A DNA stretch of 58,967 nt from an uncultured Clostridia bacterium (GTDB lineage: Bacteria > Bacillota > Clostridia > Oscillospirales > Acutalibacteraceae). The stretch covers positions 1 to 58,967 of the forward strand of contig CANQGM010000014.1 in assembly GCA_947623205.1 (NCBI GenBank), read 5' to 3'. The position numbers and the translations under genes were made by a program. Below the pieces are notes generated by a model. The model saw only the letters and a program-made list of their open reading frames with translations. It made no database searches and had not been told where the DNA came from. Shown here in pieces: positions 42,280 to 51,124 of the stretch. Numbering within the stretch: position 1 is the first letter of the stretch; every line of letters starts with the position of its first letter.

Positions 42280-43155
42280 TTACTTTGTTCTTTTCGCAAG
42301 TTCATATGCAAACTCGGTAAGTCCTGAAATATCACCGTCAAAAATTTTAACGGCATTTACCGCCTGTGTTGTAAGTTCATTTACAAGCCGGCGGCACTCA
42401 TCAATGCCGAGAAGCGAAACATATGTTGACTTACAGTTGTGTTTGTCACTTCCCACGGGCTTGCCGAGTTCTTCGTCGGACGATATTACATCAAGAATGT
42501 CGTCCTGTATCTGAAACGCAATGCCTATACACTCGCCGTACTCTGACGCCGCTTTAATCTGACTTTCCTCTGCATTTGCGGAAATACATCCGAGCTCACA
42601 CGCCGCTTTGATCAAGCACGCGGTTTTTTTATAGTCCATTTCCCTTAAAACTTCAATAGGAGCTTTTGTATTTTCACTGAGCAGGTCAATAACCTGTCCG
42701 CCTGCCATTCCGTTTGCTCCGGCATATTTTGCCAGTGTATATGCTCCCTTGCGGCACGCATATTCACCTGCCGCCGCAACCGCTTTGCCGCAGGTAATTG
42801 TCTCAAATGCAAGCGTTTGCAAAGCGTCTCCTGCAAGCAGCGCAATATCTTCGCCGAAAACCTTATGATTTGAAGGCTTGCCGCGTCTTAAATCATCATT
42901 ATCCATACACGGCAGATCGTCATGAATAAGCGAATATGTGTGTATCATTTCAACAGCGCAGGCAAACGGCACGGCGCACTCCGCACTGCCGCCGCAAAGG
43001 GAGTTAAATTCAAACACAAGTCTCGGGCGCACTCGTTTTCCTCCTGCTTTAAGACTGTATTCCATAGCCTCTATCAGCTTTTGTTCGCGTCCGTTTTTAT
43101 CAGGTAGAAATTCAAGTAAAGCCTTTTCTGTCAGGTTTAAATAATCACTCTTCAA
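42280..43155 (-). CDS. ispA: polyprenyl (farnesyl) diphosphate synthase
   Basis: The 291-aa protein has both aspartate-rich motifs: DDLPCMDNDD (the DDx4D first motif of bacterial FPP synthases) and QDDILD, plus GGKRVRPRLVFE. It adds IPP units to DMAPP to form GPP and FPP, precursors of undecaprenyl phosphate. It overlaps xseB by 11 bp and precedes dxs. Confidence 0.94.
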   Translation of the reverse strand: MKSDYLNLTEKALLEFLPDKNGREQKLIEAMEYSLKAGGKRVRPRLVFEFNSLCGGSAECAVPFACAVEMIHTYSLIHDDLPCMDNDDLRRGKPSNHKVFGEDIALLAGDALQTLAFETITCGKAVAAAGEYACRKGAYTLAKYAGANGMAGGQVIDLLSENTKAPIEVLREMDYKKTACLIKAACELGCISANAEESQIKAASEYGECIGIAFQIQDDILDVISSDEELGKPVGSDKHNCKSTYVSLLGIDECRRLVNELTTQAVNAVKIFDGDISGLTEFAYELAKRTK

Positions 43156-43375
43156 TGAATCCGTCTCCCCCGTTTTTTAACTTTTCGATTCTTTCGTTTA
43201 TATCCTCGATCTGACCTTTGCAGGTTTCAAGCTCTTTTACGCAATAAGCAAGCAATTCGCAAGCCTGTGCATACTGCTCCATACTTTCCTGCAAAGTAAG
43301 CTCGCCGTTTTCCATTTTTTTGACTGTATTTTCAAGCTTTAAATTAGCTTCCTCAAAAGTCATTTTCCTGTTCAT
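43145..43375 (-). CDS. xseB: exodeoxyribonuclease VII small subunit
   Basis: A 76-aa helical protein: TFEEANLKLENTVKKMENGELTLQESMEQYAQA, the XseB signature. Several XseB subunits bind one XseA, which carries the catalytic site. XseA is usually encoded just upstream, but whiA is there instead and xseA is not in the window. It overlaps whiA by 4 bp and ispA by 11 bp. Confidence 0.93.
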   Translation of the reverse strand: MNRKMTFEEANLKLENTVKKMENGELTLQESMEQYAQACELLAYCVKELETCKGQIEDINERIEKLKNGGDGFIEE

Positions 43376-44301
43376 TTTATCACCTCTGCTTCTTTTGCAT
43401 ATTCAAGCAGTCTTTGCATTCTGTGGTTTGCTCCGCTTCGGCTTATTGGCGGCGAAAGATTTTTTCCTAAATCTCTCAGCGACATTTCGGGGTTTTCAAG
43501 CCTTAAATATGCAATTTCTTTCAAGTCTTCAGGCAGGCTATTTAAACCCTTTTTCTCCCTTAATAATTCAATTGCCTCAATCTGTTTTGCTGAGGCAGAC
43601 GCAATTTTTGTTATGTTTGCCACTTCACTGTTAATGCGGCGGTTTATATTATTGCGCACCTGTTTAACCGCTTTTGTTCCCATTATTTCCATTGCGCGTA
43701 TGGGTGCCCCTATATATGTAAGCAAGTCGCAGATCTGCTCGCTGCCTTTAAAATAAACTACATAGCTGCCGTTTCTGACGACGGTTTTGGGAGTTAGATC
43801 ACATTCTGTGATTTCTTTTAAAATTTTGCACAAATCAATTGAGAGATTTTTATGCGGCACGCAGAACTCCGCATGATAACATTTCATAGGGTCTGAAATT
43901 GAGCCGCAGCATAAAAACACTCCTCGCAAAAACGCCGCTGAAAGCTCATCGCTGAAAACATACGCTCTGTTTACGCGCAGCGTTATCTGCGACTTTAAGT
44001 GACCGAAATCATCAAAAATACGCTTGCAGTCATCCGGACTGAGCACAATGATCTTATAAAGATGGGACTCGTTCATTTTTGTGTGAAGCGACGTTTGCTT
44101 TTCGAGTATGGGCATATACAGGTTTTGCAGTAAAAATGTTATTCTTTTAGCCGCATACTTATTTTCGGTTGTAAATATTATTTTTTCTTCAGAAAAGGTT
44201 TTGCCAAACAAAAGCATTCCGTAAAGCTCGGCTTTAAGCGTGTCTTTTTCAACTGAGCAGGAAGAGCAGAGTTCTTTTTTTACATCTGATGAAAATGACA
44301 C
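43372..44301 (-). CDS. whiA: WhiA DNA-binding protein
   Basis: The 309-aa protein has the N-terminal homing-endonuclease-like fold (FSSDVKKELCS, then AFLRGVFLCCGSISDP) and the C-terminal helix-turn-helix (IAYLRLENPEMSLRDLGKNLSPPISRSGANHRMQ contains the recognition helix). WhiA acts in cell division and chromosome segregation in Bacillus and in sporulation in Streptomyces. The start is GTG with GGAGG upstream. yvcK, which usually separates rapZ from whiA, is missing. Confidence 0.94.
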   Translation of the reverse strand: MSFSSDVKKELCSSCSVEKDTLKAELYGMLLFGKTFSEEKIIFTTENKYAAKRITFLLQNLYMPILEKQTSLHTKMNESHLYKIIVLSPDDCKRIFDDFGHLKSQITLRVNRAYVFSDELSAAFLRGVFLCCGSISDPMKCYHAEFCVPHKNLSIDLCKILKEITECDLTPKTVVRNGSYVVYFKGSEQICDLLTYIGAPIRAMEIMGTKAVKQVRNNINRRINSEVANITKIASASAKQIEAIELLREKKGLNSLPEDLKEIAYLRLENPEMSLRDLGKNLSPPISRSGANHRMQRLLEYAKEAEVIK

Positions 44302-44313
44302 TGCAATTCCTCC

Positions 44314-45177
44314 TTATTTATTAACGTCTCTGTGCTGTATTACACATTTATATCCTTTCTGTACAAAATGGTCATCTAGCTGCATTGCAATTGTAACACT
44401 GCGGTGCCTGCCTCCCGTACAGCCAATGCCTACAACCAGCTCGCTTTTTCCCTCTTTTAGATAAAGAGGAACGGAAAAATCTAGCAGATTGAGAACGTGT
44501 TTTATAAATTCCTGTGTTTCTTTGCTGTTTAAAACATAATCTCTTATTTTTTTGTCAAATCCTGTCAGCGCTTTTAATTCGGGAATGTAATAGGGATTGG
44601 TAAGACAGCGCACATCAATAATCAGGTCGGCTTCAAGCGGTATTCCGTATTTAAAGCCAAAGGACATAAACGTAATTGTAAGGCTTTGCGAGGCGTCCTC
44701 CATAAACAATGACATAACCCGCTGACGAAGCTGCTTGTTTGACATATTTGAAGTATCAATTATATAGTCGGCAATTTTTTTGATTGGAGAAAGCAAAGCA
44801 TTTTCAAATTCAACCGCCTCTGAAACAGAACCGTCTTTAAGGCGGTCTGCCAGAGGATGTCTGCGCCGGGTCTCTTTATATCGCATAATCAAAGTTTCTG
44901 CTTTAGCGTCAAAAAACAAAATGCTTACATTATCACAGTTCTTTTTGAATTTTTCAATTTCAGCGTACATATCTTCAAACTTTTCGCTTCCGCGAACGTC
45001 AGCAACAACTGCAACGCGCTTCATTATTTGGTCTTTTGATTTTTTGCAGAGTGTGTAAAAGGTTGAAAGAAGTTTTGAGGGAATGTTATCAACGCAATAG
45101 TAACCGATGTCTTCAAAAATATGAAGGGCGCTTGTTTTGCCCGCGCCCGATATTCCCGTAATAATTACAAACTCCAT
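44314..45177 (-). CDS. rapZ: RapZ/YvcJ nucleotide-binding protein
   Basis: A 287-aa P-loop protein with Walker A GISGAGKTSAL, the DVRGSEKFEDM Walker-B-like segment, and the C-terminal GIGCTGGRHRSVTIA motif. In enterics RapZ guides RNase E to the sRNA GlmZ and controls glucosamine-6-P synthesis; in Bacillus YvcJ binds GTP and affects competence. Here it lies between murB and whiA in the usual wall/division cluster. Confidence 0.94.
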   Translation of the reverse strand: MEFVIITGISGAGKTSALHIFEDIGYYCVDNIPSKLLSTFYTLCKKSKDQIMKRVAVVADVRGSEKFEDMYAEIEKFKKNCDNVSILFFDAKAETLIMRYKETRRRHPLADRLKDGSVSEAVEFENALLSPIKKIADYIIDTSNMSNKQLRQRVMSLFMEDASQSLTITFMSFGFKYGIPLEADLIIDVRCLTNPYYIPELKALTGFDKKIRDYVLNSKETQEFIKHVLNLLDFSVPLYLKEGKSELVVGIGCTGGRHRSVTIAMQLDDHFVQKGYKCVIQHRDVNK

Positions 45178-45195
45178 AAGGCTCCCTTAATTTCG

Positions 45196-46101
45196 TTACA
45201 ACATAATAATTTCACATTCTAAATCATATCCGGTTTCTTTTAAAACCGTATCGTGAACTTCTTTAATTAAATTCTTTACATCCTCGGCGGACGCATTGGA
45301 TTTATTTATTATAAATCCCGCGTGTTTTTCAGACACCTGTGCCCCGCCTACAGTTTTGCCTTTCAGCCCGCATTTTTCAATAAGAGCGCTGGCATAATTT
45401 CCTTTGGGACGTTTAAAAACACTGCCTGCGCTCGGATATTCAAGCGGCTGTTTGCTGTTTCTCCTTTGAATATAATCATCCATTTTTTTCTGTATTTCAT
45501 CATGCGGGCTTTTTTTCAGTTTAAATGTAACGCCGGTTATAATACAACCGTTTTTGCGGTAAACGCTTGTTCTGTAACCAAACTGCAAATTTTCTTTTGC
45601 GATCTCTCCTATTTCACCGTCTTTTGTAATGTGAGAAACCGAATGAACAACCTCTTTCATTTCACCGTCATAGGCGCCTGCGTTCATAAAAACCGCTCCT
45701 CCAACCGAACCCGGTATGCCCCATGCAAACTCAAGTCCCGAAAGGTCGAATTTTAAGGCAAATTTGCAAAGGGACGCAAGCGAAGCCCCTGCGCCGCAGT
45801 AAATTGTTGTTTCATCAATCAGCGTAATATTTTTGAAATCACCGTCAAGGTTCAGCACCACGCTGTTTATTCCTTCATCCCCGACAAGCAGATTACTGCC
45901 TTTGCCCAACAGCAAAAAATCAACGCCGGACGCCCTGCATTCTTTTAAAATCGCGCTTAGTCTGCTTAAATTACTCACTTTTATGTAAGCGTCGGCATTG
46001 CCGCCTATTTTAAAGGTTGTATGTTTGCTCATCGGCTCATTTTTTCTTGCGTCACAGTTTAAAATTTTTGCAAGGTTATAAATGACGTCGGTATTATCCA
46101 T
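45196..46101 (-). CDS. murB: UDP-N-acetylenolpyruvoylglucosamine reductase
   Basis: MurB reduces UDP-GlcNAc-enolpyruvate to UDP-MurNAc with FAD and NADPH. The 301-aa protein has the FAD motifs FKIGGNADAYIKV, LLGKGSNLLVGDEG, GIPGSVGGAVFMNAGAYDGEM and the catalytic segment YPSAGSVFKRP. The start at 46101 has GGAGG 6 nt upstream; the longer frame overlaps the PHP gene. This is the type with the Ser catalytic acid (SAGSVF). Confidence 0.96.
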   Translation of the reverse strand: MDNTDVIYNLAKILNCDARKNEPMSKHTTFKIGGNADAYIKVSNLSRLSAILKECRASGVDFLLLGKGSNLLVGDEGINSVVLNLDGDFKNITLIDETTIYCGAGASLASLCKFALKFDLSGLEFAWGIPGSVGGAVFMNAGAYDGEMKEVVHSVSHITKDGEIGEIAKENLQFGYRTSVYRKNGCIITGVTFKLKKSPHDEIQKKMDDYIQRRNSKQPLEYPSAGSVFKRPKGNYASALIEKCGLKGKTVGGAQVSEKHAGFIINKSNASAEDVKNLIKEVHDTVLKETGYDLECEIIML

Positions 46102-46121
46102 TATATCCTCCAAAATATTTA

Positions 46122-46841
46122 TCAAAATGATATATGCTTTTCTTTAAAATATGCTTTCAGTGTATCTGTATTTGCGTTGACAATAAGTTTTTCGGGAAAG
46201 TCGATTTCCTGCAATATTTTAAGTGTTTGGGTCGCTCTTCCCAGAGTATGTGTAAAATGTGAATCTGTATTAACGCAAACCCTTGCACCGTATTTTTTGC
46301 AAAGCTCTGCGATTTTAATACAATTGGGCAGGTTATCCTTTTTATATCTGAAAGCGGAATCGTTAATTTCTATAAGCTTGCCTTCCTTGGCAAATTTCGG
46401 GATTACCGTTTCATAATCATATTTAAAATAAGGCGAACCGCTGTGAGCAATTACATTTACATTTGGATTCTCCGCAAGACGAAGATAGGCGTGCGTGCAT
46501 TTTTCAACGGTCGGCTTACCTCTTAGAGTAACTGTATGCATTGAAGCTACTATCCAGTCAAGTGAATGCTGTAAAGTGTCGTTACAGTCAATTTCACCGT
46601 CATAGCTTACTATGTTTGCCTCTATGCCCGTCAGCAGACGCACTCCGTTCATATATTCCGGCAGAATACATAACGATTCAAAATAATAGGGTCCGGGCGC
46701 CCCCGGCATTGAACGCGCATGGTCTGTTATTGCAAGTGAAAAAAGTCCTAATCTGCTTGCCTCGTTCACCATTTCGGTCACGGTGGCATATGCGTGAGTT
46801 GACGCAATTGTATGAGTATGCAAATCCGCTATAAGTTTCAA
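46122..46841 (-). CDS. PHP-domain phosphatase, YcdX type
   Basis: A 239-aa PHP protein starting MKLIADLHTHTIASTHAYA and carrying AITDHARS, VIAHSGSPYF and CVNTDSHFTH, the trinuclear metal motifs of YcdX-like phosphatases. The physiological substrate is not known. The genomic place between hprK and murB is common in Clostridia, suggesting a wall- or carbon-linked role. It differs in sequence from the CpsB-like PHP protein at 384-1109. Confidence 0.87.
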   Translation of the reverse strand: MKLIADLHTHTIASTHAYATVTEMVNEASRLGLFSLAITDHARSMPGAPGPYYFESLCILPEYMNGVRLLTGIEANIVSYDGEIDCNDTLQHSLDWIVASMHTVTLRGKPTVEKCTHAYLRLAENPNVNVIAHSGSPYFKYDYETVIPKFAKEGKLIEINDSAFRYKKDNLPNCIKIAELCKKYGARVCVNTDSHFTHTLGRATQTLKILQEIDFPEKLIVNANTDTLKAYFKEKHISF

Positions 46842-46861
46842 GCTTTATTCTCCTTTAAATA

Positions 46862-47827
46862 TTATTCCCATTTATCAATTACCGTATTATGTGACTCCTG
46901 TTCATCGTAGTCTATGCCAAGACTGCGCAGCAAATCATGAGCGGCATTATACCCCATCTTTTTTTGTCGGTTGTTCATTGCTGCAACTTCAATTATAACG
47001 GCAAGGTTTCTTCCGGGCTTTACCGGTATTGTTAAGGTAGGGATCTCAACGCCGAGAATATCCATATATTCGTTGCTCAGTCCCATTCGGTCATAAACCT
47101 TTGCACTGTCCCAGTTTTCAAGATTAATGACCATATCAATTTTTTCCTGCATTTTTACCGCGCCTATTCCAAAAAGCTGGCGTGCGTTAATAATTCCTAT
47201 GCCGCGCAGTTCAATAAAGTGACGTATGTTTTCGGGTGACTGTCCAACAAGCGTAGTTGGCGAGGTTCTGCGTATTTCTACCGCGTCGTCGGCAACAAGC
47301 CTGTGCCCGCGCTTTATAAGCTCCATAGCATTTTCACTTTTGCCCACGCCGCTGTCGCCAATTAAAAGACAGCCTTCGCCGTAAACCTCTACCAGAACAC
47401 CGTGGCGTGTTATTCGCGGAGCAAGAGCATGGTTCAGATACTGAACAAGGGCCGCAGTCAAACTTGATGTACTCTGATTTGTGCTGAGAATAGACACTTT
47501 GTGAAGCTTTGCGCTTTCCATTATGACATTTGACGGTTCAATGCCCCGGCATATTATTACTGCCGGAGGGCCGAAGCTGAAAATTGAGTCGATTACCATT
47601 TTTTGTGCTTCAGAACCAAACCGCCCGAGATACGAAAACTCTGTGTTTCCGAGCACCTGAATACGTTTATTGTCAAAAAACTCGAAATATCCCGTCAATT
47701 CAAGACCCGGACGATTTATTTCAACTGTCGTGATTTTAATATCTTCGTAATTTTCTGCTATATAAACTTTATTTAATTTTAAATCGTCAGTTATTTTTGA
47801 CAGTGCTACCGAAAATTCAAAAGACAT
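46862..47827 (-). CDS. hprK: HPr kinase/phosphorylase
   Basis: HprK phosphorylates and dephosphorylates Ser46 of HPr in response to glycolytic intermediates and ATP, and so drives CcpA-dependent catabolite control. The 321-aa protein has the N-terminal domain and the C-terminal Walker A GDSGVGKSENAMELIKRGH, VADDAVEIRR and the GIGIINARQLFG region. It is the first gene of the long minus-strand run and is separated from gerC by 107 nt, where I see possible -10 boxes but no convincing -35. Confidence 0.96.
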   Translation of the reverse strand: MSFEFSVALSKITDDLKLNKVYIAENYEDIKITTVEINRPGLELTGYFEFFDNKRIQVLGNTEFSYLGRFGSEAQKMVIDSIFSFGPPAVIICRGIEPSNVIMESAKLHKVSILSTNQSTSSLTAALVQYLNHALAPRITRHGVLVEVYGEGCLLIGDSGVGKSENAMELIKRGHRLVADDAVEIRRTSPTTLVGQSPENIRHFIELRGIGIINARQLFGIGAVKMQEKIDMVINLENWDSAKVYDRMGLSNEYMDILGVEIPTLTIPVKPGRNLAVIIEVAAMNNRQKKMGYNAAHDLLRSLGIDYDEQESHNTVIDKWE

Positions 47828-47934
47828 AAATTCACCGCCTTCACATTAATTGTTTTCGCGCATAATTATAAACATATTATACACCATAAAGGTAACGGTA
47901 TAAAGTCTTTTTATGAATTATTTTTCAAATTTTC

Positions 47935-48528
47935 TTATTTTTTTACAGATATTTTGCGGGCAGAAACACTCAATTCGTCTTCATAATTTATGCACGCCAT
48001 ACTAAATTCATTTTGTTTTTTTGAATAAATGCTGTTAAATACGGATAAAGAATTTATATCTGTTTCATTATTTTTATTTTTTAAAAGCATAAGATGCTCT
48101 TCAACCTCTTTAGGCGCTTCTTTAGATTCTGAAATATATTTTATAGAGTTGCCGTCGGCAAGCGTTACCATTATTAGAGGTGACAAATAATATTCGGAGG
48201 ATATAAACTGCAAATCTGTTTTCAGAATATCAAATGATAAATCTTCATCTGCTAAAAACAGTTCAAACTTAGATAGTGATAAATTGGGAATATAGTTTTC
48301 CTTTGCAAGATAGCACGCACTTTCAAGTGAATTTGCAAAAACAGAAACGCTTTTAACGTCTTCGGAGCTGCTTAAAAGGTAAAATGTGTATATAGTCTGA
48401 CCGCCTGTCTGCCGCACCGTTACAGTTTCCGCAATTGACGCTTTATCAATTTTTTTTGAATCGGAACACCCCGTAAATAAAAGAGCCGACATTACTGCAA
48501 TAACCAAGCACAAAAATTTTCTATTCAT
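47935..48528 (-). CDS. short GerC-like spore germination lipoprotein
   Basis: A 197-aa lipoprotein: a signal peptide with lipobox LLFTGC (lipidated C21). The rest resembles only the N-terminal half of Ger(x)C proteins, with SLESACYLAKENYIPNLSLSKFELFLADEDLSF and a region like the 'ISSEYYLSPLIMV' strand. Normal GerC proteins are about twice as long. The stop follows a normal-looking coding end without an obvious frameshift remnant downstream, so it is either a compact form or an old truncation. It overlaps gerB by 8 bp. Confidence 0.75.
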   Translation of the reverse strand: MNRKFLCLVIAVMSALLFTGCSDSKKIDKASIAETVTVRQTGGQTIYTFYLLSSSEDVKSVSVFANSLESACYLAKENYIPNLSLSKFELFLADEDLSFDILKTDLQFISSEYYLSPLIMVTLADGNSIKYISESKEAPKEVEEHLMLLKNKNNETDINSLSVFNSIYSKKQNEFSMACINYEDELSVSARKISVKK

Positions 48529-49579
48529 TTACCCGCCTCCTGAAAAATAATAGATATATGCAGGGAATTAAAACTGCGGCAACAAATGTTAATATATTTA
48601 ATATATGCACATTAATTAATATTTCCTTTACCGAATTAAAATTCCTTGCGCAGATAAATAAAATAAATATGAGCAATGAAAAAATCAATGCCATCTTAAT
48701 ATTTTTTATTTTCCCGGTGGCCTTGTTGATACATACTGTGATAATTGATATTATAAGAAAAACAGATGATGTTGATAAACTAAGATATAAGCTGTCCATA
48801 CCGTTCATAGTACCGAATTTTGCCGATTTTGACAATGTAAAAAACTGAAAGCTCTGTTGCCTTCCGTAATCTCCCAATACAAAAAATACAAAAAACATTG
48901 CCAATGCAAACAAAACAACTGTTGCAGCCATTGTTATTACAATATGCCTTATTTTAAAATTTTTTGTTTTTCCCGAAACACAGGCAAATATTACGGCAAT
49001 TACAGATATTGTAAGAAAATAAGATAAATTGTTTATAAAGTCACTGTTGCTGCCGTTAAAAGTAAAGGAATAATTTACAAAATCAAGATTTGCAATATTG
49101 CCGCTGAATATAAGCGTGAATGCGAGCAGCGAAAAAGCAAAGATAAAAATACCGCATCTTGTTATGGCATTTATACCTTTATACACTGCATATACGCAGG
49201 CAGAGAGCAGCAGAAATGCTATTACATAAATATTGCCCTCAGGATTAAGCTTTTGATTAAACATTTCGGTGTAGGTAACAAGAAAATATCCGGCTGCATA
49301 AACAAAATACATTGCATAAAACGCAGATGTAAAAATTATTGCATTGGGTGTTTTTAAATGGGCAAAAGACATAAAATCTAATTTTGTTTGACTTCGTATT
49401 ATAATTGAAGGAACAAAAAACAAAAACGCAATTAAAACGCCAAGTACAACGCAAATTAAATTCATTAAAAATGAAGTGTCAGACGCCGCATAAAAATTCT
49501 GCAAAATAATTACAGCAGAAGAAAAAACAAAAAATGAAATCATTAACTGAACAGAAGACAGCTTTAAATTTGCTCGCAT
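48521..49579 (-). CDS. GerAB/GerB-type germinant receptor transporter subunit
   Basis: A 352-aa integral membrane protein with about ten helices, of the spore-germination branch of the APC superfamily. The N terminus LSSVQLMISFFVFSSAVIIL and the pattern of helices match GerAB proteins, which bind germinant in the inner spore membrane. It is in the middle of a three-gene operon, overlapping gerC by 8 bp and gerA by one base. Which germinant it senses cannot be read. Confidence 0.85.
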   Translation of the reverse strand: MRANLKLSSVQLMISFFVFSSAVIILQNFYAASDTSFLMNLICVVLGVLIAFLFFVPSIIIRSQTKLDFMSFAHLKTPNAIIFTSAFYAMYFVYAAGYFLVTYTEMFNQKLNPEGNIYVIAFLLLSACVYAVYKGINAITRCGIFIFAFSLLAFTLIFSGNIANLDFVNYSFTFNGSNSDFINNLSYFLTISVIAVIFACVSGKTKNFKIRHIVITMAATVVLFALAMFFVFFVLGDYGRQQSFQFFTLSKSAKFGTMNGMDSLYLSLSTSSVFLIISIITVCINKATGKIKNIKMALIFSLLIFILFICARNFNSVKEILINVHILNILTFVAAVLIPCIYLLFFRRRVNE

Positions 49580-51033
49580 TACATTTCCTCCGTTTCGGGG
49601 AATTTTTGTACTCTTATTGTATGCTTTGAAAGACTTTTCCAGTCAGCGCGAATAAATACGTCGCGCATTCTCTTAGCCGAAAACGGAGCAAGCGACGACA
49701 TATACGGCACTCCCAGAGAAGTTTTTGAACACATATTAATTAGCACTCCGCAGCTTAACAAAACTATTCCCCACAAGCCGAATATTCCGCCGATTATTAT
49801 AAAAGCAAATCGAAGTACGGTTATAGGGGGATAGAGCGCAGACGTAACATAACTGCAAATTGCGGCTGTTGCAACCACCATAAGCGTTGAAGAGCTGATT
49901 ATTCCGGCGCTTACGGCACTTTCTCCTATTACAAGCGCGCCCACAATGCTGACGGCGTGTCCGAGAGATTTTGGTATTCGCAGACCTGCCTCTCTCATAA
50001 TTTCATATACAAAGGTCATAAGAAGAACTTCGAGCGTAACAGGCAAAGGAGTAGTTGAAATTGACTCTGCGGTTTTTAGTAAAAGTCCTGTGGGAAAATA
50101 CTCGGGGTGAAATTGGGCAAACGCAGTATAAATTCCAGGAAGGAAAACGGCTGCTAAAAATGACAGATATTTTAATATTCTTATAAACGAAGCATAGTAA
50201 GGACGGTTTGAATAATCATCCACACTCTGAAACTCCTCAACAAATAAATGAGGAATTATTATTGCCGCAGGAGTTCCGTCAACAAGAATTGCCACCCTGC
50301 CTTCTGTCAGTTTTCCGCAGACAGTATCAGGACGTTCAGAAATTCCAATGCCCGAAAAAATAGATTTTGAGCTTTTATCCTCAAGATATTCCGACAAATA
50401 ACCCGACGCGAGCACTGTTTTTAAATCACAGTTATTCAGTCTTTTTCTAATTTCATCAAGAATACGGGGCGACACACTTTTTTGCAAATAACAAAGCATA
50501 AGTTGTGTGTTGGAGTCCGACCCGACTGTAACGGTTTCAAAAACAAGGTCGGGACTTTTTATTCTTCGGCGTATCAATGTCATATTTATTCTGAGAGGTT
50601 CGGTAAATCCTTCGCGTGAACCACGCTGCACAACCTCGCTTTCGGGTTCGCTTACACCTCTGAATGAAAATCCCTGCGCTCCTATCGCAAGCATTCTGCC
50701 TGTTCCGTCAACTATCAGCACGGCAAAGCCGGATGTAGAAAAGATTACGGCTTCCTTCATAGTGTTAAATTCTACAATTTCACTTGAAGCAAGCACGGAA
50801 TTTTTGATTTCGTCAATAATTTCGTCAGGCGAACGGTCGTCAAAGTCAAAAGCGAGCAGCGGATTAATTACGGAAAGAGCAACTACCTCTTTGCTGCACA
50901 TTCCCTCAATTGTTATCAGCGCCGCTTTTTTTGCAGATTTTGAAATAAGCGTCATATCTCTTACCGTAAAATCGGCAGAATTTGAAAATGACTCTTTGAG
51001 AATTTTTATATTTTCTGTTAAGGAATTATACAT
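49579..51033 (-). CDS. GerA-family spore germination protein (GerAA)
   Basis: The 484-aa protein matches GerAA: a cytoplasmic N-terminal domain, then the conserved block GSREGFTEPLRINMTLIRRRIK, IFVDGTPAAIIIPHLF-like (VAILVDGTPAAI) and four to five membrane helices. GerAA forms the oligomeric ion channel of the receptor. ATG 51033 has GGTGAT close upstream. It leads the gerA-gerB-gerC operon and has a possible sigma-G promoter at 51049-51078. Confidence 0.93.
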   Translation of the reverse strand: MYNSLTENIKILKESFSNSADFTVRDMTLISKSAKKAALITIEGMCSKEVVALSVINPLLAFDFDDRSPDEIIDEIKNSVLASSEIVEFNTMKEAVIFSTSGFAVLIVDGTGRMLAIGAQGFSFRGVSEPESEVVQRGSREGFTEPLRINMTLIRRRIKSPDLVFETVTVGSDSNTQLMLCYLQKSVSPRILDEIRKRLNNCDLKTVLASGYLSEYLEDKSSKSIFSGIGISERPDTVCGKLTEGRVAILVDGTPAAIIIPHLFVEEFQSVDDYSNRPYYASFIRILKYLSFLAAVFLPGIYTAFAQFHPEYFPTGLLLKTAESISTTPLPVTLEVLLMTFVYEIMREAGLRIPKSLGHAVSIVGALVIGESAVSAGIISSSTLMVVATAAICSYVTSALYPPITVLRFAFIIIGGIFGLWGIVLLSCGVLINMCSKTSLGVPYMSSLAPFSAKRMRDVFIRADWKSLSKHTIRVQKFPETEEM

Positions 51034-51048
51034 TTTATCACCAATATT

Positions 51049-51078
51049 TAGCATTTACTCTTCGTTTTTAATTATTCT
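51049..51078 (-). promoter_or_regulatory. possible sigma-G promoter of the ger operon
   Basis: Minus-strand AGAATA (51078-51073), 17 nt, AATGCTA (51055-51049). This partly matches the Bacillus sigma-G consensus (TGAATA, CATnnTA). The intergenic region is quasi-symmetric: AATATTTAGCAT at 51043-51054 mirrors ATGCAAATATT at 51099-51109. Confidence 0.35.
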
Positions 51079-51124
51079 GTGGAATATAAGTTCAATTTAT
51101 GCAAATATTAAAAGCGGTGATATT

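Noticed and set aside
47828..47934. Repeat TTATAC...GGTGTATAA upstream of hprK as operator or terminator
   Set aside because: The arms differ by a two-base bulge and there is no T-run; it is too weak to call.
50507..51124. Upstream part of a 429-codon plus-strand frame joined to yetF
   Set aside because: It is antisense to gerA; the DUF421 protein starts at ATG 51125 with its own SD.
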